Shown here in pieces: positions 41,980-52,154 of a stretch of 64,000 nt of DNA (position 1 is the first letter of the stretch; each line of letters opens with the position of its first letter). The stretch is from Nosema muscidifuracis. Taxonomy: Eukaryota; Microsporidia; Nosematidae. Location of the stretch: positions 310,001 to 374,000 of the forward strand of contig JAIOKI010000022.1 of the NCBI GenBank assembly GCA_028335825.1, in the 5' to 3' direction. Position numbers and translations under genes: made by a program. The notes under the pieces are model-generated. The model had not been told where the DNA came from and ran no database searches. It worked only from the letters and a program-made list of their open reading frames with translations.

Positions 41980-42222
41980 ATGAATTCATTCGAAGAAATC
42001 AATAAAGAGAAACTTAATAAATATGAAAATCGTTTTTTAGAACAGATTACAGATCATCGCATGAATCTTATTGTAGCAGCTTCTTTTTTTCTTATAATTA
42101 CTCTGAGTTGTTTATTCTATGGTATCAAAAAAACCAAAGTTAAATCTCTAAAATTTTTATTTGGATTTTTTTCTACTATTTTAGTATTTAAGATATTTTT
42201 TTTAATAGATAAAAATTATTAA
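41980..42222 (+). CDS. small two-helix membrane protein, unidentified
   Basis: 80 residues. A charged N-terminal segment (MNSFEEINKEKLNKYENRFL) is followed by two hydrophobic helices (about residues 29-47, LIVAASFFLIITLSCLFYG, and 57-74), joined by a short basic loop (IKKTKVKS). The helical-hairpin layout recalls small endoplasmic-reticulum proteins such as signal-peptidase subunit SPC1, but no diagnostic residues confirm that. The C-run promoter and an intact frame in a decayed region argue that it is a conserved cellular gene. Confidence 0.75.
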   Translation: MNSFEEINKEKLNKYENRFLEQITDHRMNLIVAASFFLIITLSCLFYGIKKTKVKSLKFLFGFFSTILVFKIFFLIDKNY

Positions 42223-45200
42223 AAATATTTTTAATTTAAATATTGTGTTATATTATTAAACCAGAATTATGTTAAACAGTAATATTTTGTATACTTTTAT
42301 ACAAACTGTTATTTATATATAACCAAGATGACGCTATAAGCCAGATTATAAAAACTCTCTGGATAGAAAATATAAAAATGATTCAGCGAATTTTATGCAC
42401 TTATTGAGTTAGTTCGTTACAAGATGATGTTAGATTGATATATACATATTGAATATTTAGTAATTACTTTTTACCGATAAAATTGAAATATGAATAGATA
42501 CAAGATTTTAGATAGAATAAAAAAAGTACAGTAAAATTATTATTTTTTATTTTACAAGATAAAAAATGTTTTCTAATATTGATGCATTAATAATGTTAAT
42601 TAAGATTATAAAAACAGTGGAATTAATTAATAAACATAAAATGATTTACTTAAAATCATAGTATATCTCTTTATATTTACAAGATGATTTTTTTGTGTAC
42701 TTGATGACAATAAAAGAGCGGTATTAAAGTTCTACAAGAAATATATAATAGATATTAAGTTAAATAACTGACTTTAAACTATGTACAATCATTAGTGCTT
42801 AAGATGACATTAGAAAGCTTTGTCATGGAAAGTTGCAAAAGAATTACAAAGCACGCATACATTAATAGTAACTTCAATAGATGAATTCTCAAAAAATCTA
42901 ATATTAATAAAAGACTAGTAAATATCTAGAATTGAATGAATTTCATAATTAATTAACTTATATAGCTTAAATAAATCTTAATCTTATCATTTATATAATA
43001 TCATAAAATTTATATTTATTATTTAATTTTGATACTACCAATTATTTTATGTACACTAAACTAAGAAAATTAAAATACAAAATATTAATATTCGAAATTA
43101 GTAAAACGTTAAAAAATATTCCATCTTATTTTAAGATCTTATGTAATTAATAATAATAAATATCCTGCTTTAAAAAAAATAATCATTCAATTAAGGCACA
43201 ATATGATAAGAAGTAGATCATGACTACACTTGAAGATATATCGAATCTTTAAGATTCTTTCATCTACAGATTGATAGAAACCACGAACTAACTAAATAAA
43301 GAGAATAAAAAAATCACTCAGTCCGAAATGATTAATGAATGAGAAAAATGGATGTAAATTGTCGTAGTCAAGTATCTAGAAAATGAAATATTGATATATT
43401 CACATTTTAGTATAAATATTTATTATATTCTACACAGACAAAAGGATGATTGACCCTAACTTTTTACACAATGTTACTTATAAAAATAAATAATATCTAA
43501 TTATCAAATTTAATTTTAAGACTTCTATTTTATTAATAGTATAATTTATAAATCTTAGTATTTAATATAAACTTAATTGATTAAATATTTTAATACGACC
43601 TGTCATCTCTGAACACTTATGAATGATTCTATTGAAGAAAGATATACTGATAATTTATTAAGAAATCAATTCTATGCTTAATTTTAATTTATAGAAATAT
43701 CTTATATCTTATAAATTATTAATTGAACAACTGAATGAAAAAGATATAATTTAAAACCGTTATCTGTTAAATTTTTTACAGTTATTCGATTAAAGAAAAT
43801 AATTAATTTAAAGAGATATTATATTTTATGTATTTTCCACATTAAATTTTCTATTTTGTATTCTCCTAATTGTTTCTTTATACATAAGAAATTCTTCTTT
43901 ACTACAAGCTTCTATAGAAGTTAAATAAAATACATGAATAGATACTTTATCTTCTACAAATAATTAATCTTCCTGATATGCAACATTATTAAGAGTTATA
44001 ATTTCTTCTTTACTTATAAATTCATTTGCTAACATGATACAATTATTAAATCCAACATTTATTTTACTATGAAAGGATTTCATTTTAATTTTTATATTGA
44101 AAAGTAAATTTTAAAATATAATTATTTTCGATATTCTAGTATTTTATTTTATGTTATTTAATTGGTAAATAATTCTTATAAATTATTTTATGTAGTAACG
44201 TAAAACATACAAGTCTACTATAGAATGAATATTTTTAAAGAATTACTATCTTTAAGTAACCAATAAAGTTACAGATAATTTAAAAATATGCTTAAATATT
44301 TGTACTATCATTCAAATTGTCATTAACAGAAGAGGATTAGAAACTATAATATTAGAAATATGAAAGACGTATTATGATAATATTTAGTTTAGATTAATAA
44401 ATTTAGAAGATATGACTAACTCGCTAATTAACTTTCTCTAATAAATAGCTTTAATATAAAAATAATCTTTTTTGTTATAACTTAAGACAAAATACATACA
44501 AAATTAAAAAAATTACATATAATCTTTATATTTACTTAATTACTCTTAAAATATTTAGATAAAATAGAGACTCATATAGAAGAACAAGATCTAGAGATGA
44601 TGAATATAAAATATTCGTTCTTTGATATACATTTTATAGCACATCAGATAAATAATTCAATAATTCTTATTAGATATATTTAATTTTTATATCATTTAAT
44701 AGTTTAACCGAAATAAAAAGTATTTTTAATATAATAAGCTATCAATGGAAATATAAATTAATTAAAAAATATTATTATTAAATATCAGTTCATTGTTCTG
44801 ATAATAATTAATTTTATTTATTACTTAAACTAGTTTATTTTAGATATTAAGTTCTGATTTTTATAATATATTATTAATGAAGTACTTATTAAAAGCTTTC
44901 CAATGGAATTTTAATTTATATTATAAAACAAAATATATTATAAACTGCCATTAAAAATAACAAATATAATATTTTCAAATAAATAAAATTTTTGGCATTG
45001 TTGGGGATCGATTAGACTAATCTATAATTTTATTAATTAAGATCATTATGAGAAACTATAAAAAAAGTATCCTTCAAAAATCAGAATGTATGATGATTTG
45101 TCTCTTTTTAATAACAAATAATTTTAAACAATTGATATTTTTTATAATAATGTAAAACATGTAAAACTTTATTAAAATTCTATTAAAATTATCATTACAA

Positions 45201-46670
45201 ATACAAAATCATATTTAATCAAAGAAGATTATATTTTTTAAAATGTTTTTTGATCTACTATATACAATAACTAAATTTATAATTTTATGAGCAATTTACT
45301 TTTTAAAATTTCTGATTTAAATTATCTCTTAGAGATATAGACACATTTTTACAAAAAACATTAAAAACTCAATTGATATAAAATATAATAGCGTATATTT
45401 GGATGAATAGCACTATCTTGTAGAACTTTATTATAACTAGTATGGTTTATTTATAAAAACATTACTTATGCATCAATTTCATCATAAAATAAACATAAAG
45501 GGTGTACTTAGAAAAAAAATCAAGACGATTAAATTAAAAACTTATTGATATTTTTGTTAAACTATATTTTAGTTTTAGATAAAAGAGATATTAAAAAAAA
45601 TTAAAGTAATATTTTAAATGCATATCTAATTGAAGGATCAAAATCTTTATTGTAATTATATGACGTCAATATTTTTAAATAAAAATAACAAACTAATAAT
45701 ACATGTAAAAGGATCGATATATTAAAATTAAAATAAATTATTGCTTTATAAAATTCTTAAATATTTTTTGATTCTTAAAGATTGTTATATCTATATATCT
45801 TTAATAACAGTCTTTCTCTAATACTTGTAGGAAAATTTAAGAATTTGAAACTTATTCTTAATTCATTGATAATGTTTTAAATTTTAATAAAGATGTTAAT
45901 TTTCAATCTAGTATTTAATTTTACTAGAACCTTCAAATTAATCAAGATTCATGTCTTTTTGTTTACATCATTGTTTGTTTTTTTTTACATCAGAAATTAA
46001 ATTTTATCTTAATGAATTGAAGAAATTTTAATACTTATTACAGATGCATACTTTTTTTCGATAAATATCTTGTTAATATGAGAGATATATCTTGTGATAT
46101 TCTTTAAAAAGAGACATTATTATACATAAATTATGTTTTTATGATTTTTCACTTCAACCATTAAATAATTTGTTAGTTATCTATAAATAAAAAAGATAAT
46201 TTTTATTAACACTTAAAACTACTAATTTTTCTTTATGTAAGACAAAAGCATATCACAAATTAAATATTTATCACTTCATAGAATTATTCAGTCTTTATCT
46301 GTAATATAAGATTATTTGGTTAATAGTATATAAAATATGTGAAAAACATTGTAAATAAATAAATCATTTTAATTTCCATAACAACAAATTTAATTTACTA
46401 GTTTAACTTAAGTTTTAATATAATAGATTAATTAAATAAAATCAAAATATCATCAATAATTAAAAATTACATAAATAAGAAAAATTTTGATTATTGTTTA
46501 CAAATTATTATTCATGATATTTTAATACTTCATATTATCTTTTTCTATTTTATTTACTGAATGACACTCTATAGTAATAATTAAATTAATTTATAATCAT
46601 TTCTTCAAAAACCTTTTTTTATAAATTTCATCTTACATATAAAAAATAAACATTGTTAAAAGTAAATAAT
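42223..46670. other. gene desert with relics
   Basis: Worn coding-like stretches lie at about 42,320-42,450 and 42,700-42,900 (plus; contains VLKMTLES, shared with 27,690 and 53,545) and at about 43,190-43,390. A short frame with one stop lies at 43,826-44,083 (own entry). Near 44,990 there is an isolated G-rich string, GGCATTGTTGGGGATCG. The rest is A+T-rich. Confidence 0.5.
43826..44083 (-). pseudogene. 85-codon frame with one in-frame TAA, unidentified
   Basis: From ATG 44081-44083 to a stop at 43826-43828 the frame is open except for TAA at 43964-43966. The translation on both sides looks like ordinary protein (MKSFHSKINVGFNNCIMLAN, then DKVSIHVFYLTSIEACSKEE and MYKETIRRIQNRKF). No family is recognised, no signal peptide and no C-run. 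Probably a young pseudogene of a small gene, or part of a larger lost one. It could be chance, though 85 codons with a single stop is unlikely in such A+T-rich DNA. Confidence 0.45.
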
Positions 46671-48293
46671 TTAATTTATTATCTCACTCAACTCATCTTT
46701 TAAAGGTAAATCTTGTAAGTTTTCCTTAATAAGAATTTTTTTGTTGTCTTGTGATTTAAAATAAATAACATTATTTCTGCTAATTGGTGGGAATCTCTTA
46801 GTCAAATGAGCTAAGATATCAAAGGTAGATGCGAGTTCATAATCAAGTATATATGTAACATCTTTCAAATCTTTCATAACATACTTGAAAATATTAAATG
46901 CTGAATTAGCATCTTTAGGTATACCTAACTTATTTAGTATCTCATCATATAGTCCCTTCCAGTGATACTCCTCAGTCTTGTAGTCATTTGATAAATATAC
47001 TTCATTAAGAACTTTTCCAAATAAAATCGTTAAATAGTTAAAATGGCTGAATTTAGGAATGGGTCTGATTTTAAGTATTCTTTTTTTAATAATTTCGTCA
47101 AATAAATTATCGTAAGCTATTTCTAAAGCATCTTTTTTATCTTGATCTACAATTCTTAAAGAATAACTTAGGTTCATTATATCTTCAAATTCGTTGTTTG
47201 TTATTATCTTAAGACTTTTGAGTAAATGAAGGAATATTATTGAATATGATGAGTAATATGATTTCATGATCTTGTTAATAATCAATAATTTCATATCATC
47301 AGTTAGTGAATAATACAATAGACTAGCTGAAAATAAATCTTCATTTTTAAGGTTCAGTGAAGAGGAAAAAAACTCTTTCATATCTTCAAACATTTCTTTA
47401 GAAATATTTCTTTTATCTAATGATCCTGAAATATAAAGTTTTCCATCAATGCTTAAATTGTCTTCATTAAAAACATAAGGGAAATTATTATCGAATAAAG
47501 ACGAATTGTTATTTTTTTCGCTTTCTTTAATTGAAGTGTTCTTGATAAAACCTTCTTGAATATTCATGGTATTATTGAAGAACATAGTGTAAGAAGAACA
47601 TTTAAAGTTTTCAAATAGTCGACTCAATAAATCTTTGTCTGACAATTTTGTAAATTCGTAATCTATTAAAATGTCAGTAAAATATTTTCTGATATTGAAT
47701 TCCTCAAAATTTATAATGAAATAATATAAACTATCTTTTCGTTTAAAAATGAAATTTATAATGATATTATCACCATTATAAACAAAATCTGATGACTTCA
47801 ATGTTCTTCCAAAAAAGTGAAATAAAAGATCACAATCTCTCAATATTCGTATTGTATGATTTTTATGATACTCTTTGATATTCTTTATAAAAGTTTCTAC
47901 AATTTTTTCCTCAGTTCTTACAATAGGATATGCCGATAAATTATAAATTATTTCGTAGTCAATGACTCTATCTCTAAAATTCTCATCAAGGAATTCTGTA
48001 AAAGAACATGTCTTATTTTCTCCATATGTTATCATAATATTATTATCAGAATCTAATACAAAATTAAATTTTACAGAATTAAGTATTGTTTGTTCACCTT
48101 CAGCTATAAATTTTTCTCTCCACCAACTTTTAGAAGGATGAAAATTTATATTGATCAAAAGAGGTTTTTTCTTCAGATCAATTTCTTCGAATTCCTTATT
48201 CTGATATTTCCTAATTATTGTATCTTGTATATCTTCATAAAAGTTTTTTAAAGATATTGATGTCATTATGTTATAGATATAAAGAAGAATCAT
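46671..48293 (-). CDS. 540-residue secreted-family protein (intact copy)
   Basis: The N-terminus MILLYIYNIMTSISLKNF is a weak signal peptide. Conserved family elements: FYEDIQDTIIRKYQNKEFEE (about 18-37), LLININ then WWREKFI (about 44-62), DYEIIYNLSAYP (about 118-129), YFIINFEEFNIRKYFTDILI (about 193-212), ISKEMFEDMKEFFSSSLNL (about 298-316), SHFNYLTILFGKVLNEVYLS (about 417-436) and LPLKDEL at the end. No cysteine pattern and no known domain. It aligns over its full length with the interrupted copy at 25267-26889 and more distantly with 54345-55970. A C-run one base before the ATG indicates an active promoter. A multicopy, fast-changing, secreted family suggests a host-exposed protein; the function is unknown. 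Confidence 0.87.
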   Translation of the reverse strand: MILLYIYNIMTSISLKNFYEDIQDTIIRKYQNKEFEEIDLKKKPLLININFHPSKSWWREKFIAEGEQTILNSVKFNFVLDSDNNIMITYGENKTCSFTEFLDENFRDRVIDYEIIYNLSAYPIVRTEEKIVETFIKNIKEYHKNHTIRILRDCDLLFHFFGRTLKSSDFVYNGDNIIINFIFKRKDSLYYFIINFEEFNIRKYFTDILIDYEFTKLSDKDLLSRLFENFKCSSYTMFFNNTMNIQEGFIKNTSIKESEKNNNSSLFDNNFPYVFNEDNLSIDGKLYISGSLDKRNISKEMFEDMKEFFSSSLNLKNEDLFSASLLYYSLTDDMKLLIINKIMKSYYSSYSIIFLHLLKSLKIITNNEFEDIMNLSYSLRIVDQDKKDALEIAYDNLFDEIIKKRILKIRPIPKFSHFNYLTILFGKVLNEVYLSNDYKTEEYHWKGLYDEILNKLGIPKDANSAFNIFKYVMKDLKDVTYILDYELASTFDILAHLTKRFPPISRNNVIYFKSQDNKKILIKENLQDLPLKDELSEIIN

Positions 48294-49549
48294 AGGGTAT
48301 TATATTTTCACAGCTTTTATAGTTTTTTTAATTAAATTTAAAGAGTTAGGTAATTAAAAATTACATTTCTTTGATTAAGATATTATTGATAATTTTCAGA
48401 TTTGAATCAATTTTATTTCTAAAATATTTTTCTTTTTTTAAATATTCATTATATAATATAATAGCATCATTTTATTTTTGAAAAATAATTGTAGAATTTC
48501 ATACCTAATAAAAAATATATTTAAGAATGTTTTATCGAATTTTATATTTACATTTTTCATAATTTAATTTATCATTTAATTTGCAATAATTTATTTGTTT
48601 GTTTTGAAAATAAATTAAATTAAAAATACTTAAAAAACGAAAGGAAAATAAAAAGTTTTAAGTATTTATCCAGAATTAATTTTAATAAATATATATTATA
48701 AACTTCTTTAAAATAAGGAGCTACTCAAAAATATTATTTTTTGTTTGTTCAATAAATTTAATAATAATTCTAAATGAACGTTTTTTTATGATTAAATACT
48801 TTTTAATTTACATTTTAGTGATTTCACAAAACGAAACACCTATGATGAATTTTAATACTCTATATATTATTGTTTTAAAAATACTAATATTTGAATATAT
48901 TCCAATTGATATATCAATAAGATAGCAGTGGGCATTACAGAATAAAAATATTTTCTTAGAAAAAAGCCATTGAAAAGTAGATTATCTATCAAGTTAATGT
49001 ATAAAATCTTTAGTTTTGGTTATATGAGACGGTATTATAAGCATTACGATTTACTCATTTACAAAGCTTAAGAATCTCTTTTTACAAGGTCATATTGTTC
49101 CAATAAATATCGAAATCAGATCAAAATTTGTATTATAAATAAAACTTATATATGCATATTTATAATCTTCACGGCAATCACTGAACTTTCTTTCACAATT
49201 ATAATTCTAGAATTATTACATTTGTTGAACGACATTCTAAAAAACTTCCAATGGGTATATAGAATTGAGACAAAAAAAGCCAGACACAGATACTTCTATG
49301 ACAGGCTCTATGAAGTCTCAAGAGATGGCAAATACATTATATAAACGAGGAATAAAACTAAATCAATTACCCTTTAAAACATACTTTTTCAAATAATTCA
49401 ATAATAGTAAATTTAAATACAACGATAAAATATTTTAAAATAAAAAGATTTATTTAGTTCTACGTAAAAGAATGTAAGATTTAATTTTATCATTAAAAGA
49501 TCAATTAAGATAAGAAAGAAAATATATCAATGAACATTTTAAGTTTTAA
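48294..49549. other. spacer with worn relics
   Basis: No intact gene. From about 49,000 to 49,350 the plus strand has somewhat higher G+C and coding-like scraps, too worn to name. The rest is A+T-rich. Confidence 0.45.
48295..48297 (-). promoter_or_regulatory. CCC motif of the intact 540-residue family gene
   Basis: The minus strand reads ATACCCT and then ATG. The interrupted paralog at 26889 has TCCAACC here instead. Confidence 0.65.
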
Positions 49550-50374
49550 TTAAACATTTCCTTCAACCTTCTGTTTTTGATTTTTTTTACATTTTGAATA
49601 TATATTCTGTATAAGCTTATAAGTAAAAAAACCAAAGGCAGAAAAAACGAATATTCCTAATAAGTACCCATAGGGATAAATGTAATCATACATATTTTCA
49701 GATTCACTAATTGGTAGAGGTAGTGAGGATTCATTGTAGTCAAGCATTTCATCAATTTTTAATATTGATCTGATATTTCTAAAGGATCCATTATCTAATT
49801 TAAAATGTACTAATTTTAAATCAAATTCATCGAGGCCTATAGATTTTTCGATATAATCAATTTGATAAAAGAAGTTAGGATTTTTACAATCCTTTACTGA
49901 AGTTGGTTGAATTAGTTTTACAAAACACTTGGGATCATTTTGACATTCTTGTTTTAGTTCATATACTGTACATTGTAATTGATCATAATATATTGTATCA
50001 TCATTACATAAATTTTCGATTCCCTTCGTAATTCTATCTCCTAGTGTTTGACTAAGACGATATTGTTTATAATCGTACATTACACCATCAGAAATTCTTA
50101 TATTATAGTTATTACAATATACATAGTTCTTTAATAAGAATAGATTATTAGTTGTCAAATCATGACAAATATGATCAAATTGAAAATCTGAAAAAGAATC
50201 AGCAACACAATTATGATTACATTTGCATATTTGTCTTGTAAATTGTATCATACATCTTGGAAAATCATTAAGAAAGTGTTCAATTTCAGAATTATTTATA
50301 CATAAATTGGTTATTTAAGTATCCAATTTCATATCATATTTAAGCACTTTGTAATTGTTTATAGTGATTTTCAT
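49550..50374 (-). pseudogene. cysteine-rich anchored-family gene with one in-frame stop
   Basis: Paralog of 21449-22312. From the in-frame Met at 50251 it gives 233 residues containing CMIQFTRQICKCNHNC, ICHDLTTNNLFLLKN, LQCTVYELKQEC, YIEKSIGLDE and a C-terminal membrane helix (YGYLLGIFVFSAFGFFTYK). Homology continues upstream of that Met (NNSEIEHFLNDFPRC against ENKIISKFLKNFPRC), as far as an ATG at 50372-50374, with a single TAA at 50315-50317 in the same frame. So it is a near-complete copy with one stop, or expressed as a shortened 233-residue form. No C-run precedes the outer ATG. Confidence 0.82.
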
Positions 50375-50819
50375 TTATTTTAAATTTTATAAATAAATAT
50401 CACTATTGATCTAATTAATGTAATCAAAGTTTATTTATATTAAATATTTGATTATTAATTTATTTTAACTTTCTTACAGTACACTTAAAATATACAAATT
50501 ATACTATTTCTTATATAGTGATAATAATCTACAAATCTTAGCTGTATTTATAATTTAATTAAATGTAACGATTGATACAAAAAATGAGTTACTTAAATAT
50601 GAAATGTAGCTCTTATTTGTTAAATAACTATACATTATAGATAAAATATATATAATTTGATCATTATTTTTTTTATTAATAGATTTTCTTATGCTGTATT
50701 TTTATGATACACCAAACAATTATAAAATCGAATTATAAATTTATTTTTTTAATTCATATTTGTTGATTGGTAAATGATAAATTTATTTGCTAATAAATAT
50801 AGAACTACAAAATTATTAA
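50375..50819. other. A+T-rich spacer, nothing recognised
   Basis: 445 bases between two same-strand genes, with no open frame or repeat of note. Confidence 0.5.
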
Positions 50820-52154
50820 TTAAAGTATTTTATTATCTTCTAATATCTTTATTACACATTGCATTGTCATGTTTGACATAAATTTAATTATTATATTGTT
50901 GTAGCAATAGTTATCAAATATTCTATTTAATACGTAATAATAATCCCGTGGTTGATTTTCATCTATCAAATTTAAGAATATTCCATGAATTTCGATATTT
51001 TCTCTTAATGAATCTTTTGATTTTGTTTTATAATATTTTAAAAATAACTCTGATTTTTTTTTCTTTTTATATTTTGAAAAATCTTTTAAATCTAAAATAA
51101 ACTTAGGATTTAAACACATAATTAAATATAATAATCTGTCCATCAAAAAAAATTCTAAATTTTTCTTTGTATAAACTTTACCTTTTCTATAATAAATAAT
51201 TATATGAAATAAAAGTCTAACTAAACAGTTAATATTTTTTTTCCTTGTAAGAATGTCAAAAAGACATTTGTAGAGTATAATTTTGTCTAAAGGATCTTCA
51301 ATAATATTTATACTTTCTATTATACATGAAATTATTGTCTCTTTAGATATTTTCTTGTCATTGATTTCTTGATAAACTTTTTCTGTTTTTTTATTCAATT
51401 TTGTGACATTTCTTTTAGTAAATAAATAAATAGAAAAATTAAGATTTCTTTTGTACTTATAATAAATTTGATATAATTCGTTTTTTTCATTAAAGTATGC
51501 ATAATTTCTTATGTTTAATTTGCTAAAGTCGAATTCCTTAATGAATTTCATATATTTAAATATTAGATCAATATTATCAAGATATTCATTAGAATTATAA
51601 AACCCATCAATTTGAAATATGTTGGGTATAAACATATGATTCTTCATTATATCTAATAAGATGTCTTTATAAACTTCATAAGATTTATGCTTATTGTTTA
51701 TTAAATTCAATAAATATTTATAGTGAGATTTTACTTGTTTCATATCATTGTGAAACATAGATAAAGTCTTATTAAACAAGAAAAAATCATCTATTGGAAG
51801 AATTATTGTGTTATAATGATTAGCAAGATTAATTGTTCTACTCTCATAAGATTGATTTGATTCATTTTGCAAAGTAACAGAATTTTGATCTAATTTCAGA
51901 TAAAGATTGTCAATAAACGTATTTAAAGATAAATAATCTTCGTTTATTCTGCATCTTTCTAATATCTCATAACGTATAACTGAATTATTTTCATAATTAT
52001 CTGAGGTATCAATCATAAAATCAGATTCATCTAGAGGTCCCAAATCAATAGGTATGTAATCTTTACTTGGAAGTATCTCTTTTGTCACATACATCTCATT
52101 AGAATTATTCTTTGTACCATTTATAATCAAAAAGTATAGAGTTTTCAAAAACAT
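50820..52154 (-). CDS. secreted helical protein, unidentified
   Basis: 444 residues. MFLKTLYFLIINGTK is a short signal peptide. An acidic stretch follows (IDLGPLDESDFMIDTSDNYE), then long helical segments rich in Ile, Leu, Asn, Lys and Tyr with scattered single cysteines (SCIIESINI, YKCLFDIL, INCLVRLL). No known domain. It shows no convincing alignment with the 540-residue family, though size, signal peptide and location suggest the same class of host-exposed proteins. CC (ATATCCATA) precedes the ATG rather than a full C-run. Confidence 0.82.
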   Translation of the reverse strand: MFLKTLYFLIINGTKNNSNEMYVTKEILPSKDYIPIDLGPLDESDFMIDTSDNYENNSVIRYEILERCRINEDYLSLNTFIDNLYLKLDQNSVTLQNESNQSYESRTINLANHYNTIILPIDDFFLFNKTLSMFHNDMKQVKSHYKYLLNLINNKHKSYEVYKDILLDIMKNHMFIPNIFQIDGFYNSNEYLDNIDLIFKYMKFIKEFDFSKLNIRNYAYFNEKNELYQIYYKYKRNLNFSIYLFTKRNVTKLNKKTEKVYQEINDKKISKETIISCIIESINIIEDPLDKIILYKCLFDILTRKKNINCLVRLLFHIIIYYRKGKVYTKKNLEFFLMDRLLYLIMCLNPKFILDLKDFSKYKKKKKSELFLKYYKTKSKDSLRENIEIHGIFLNLIDENQPRDYYYVLNRIFDNYCYNNIIIKFMSNMTMQCVIKILEDNKIL

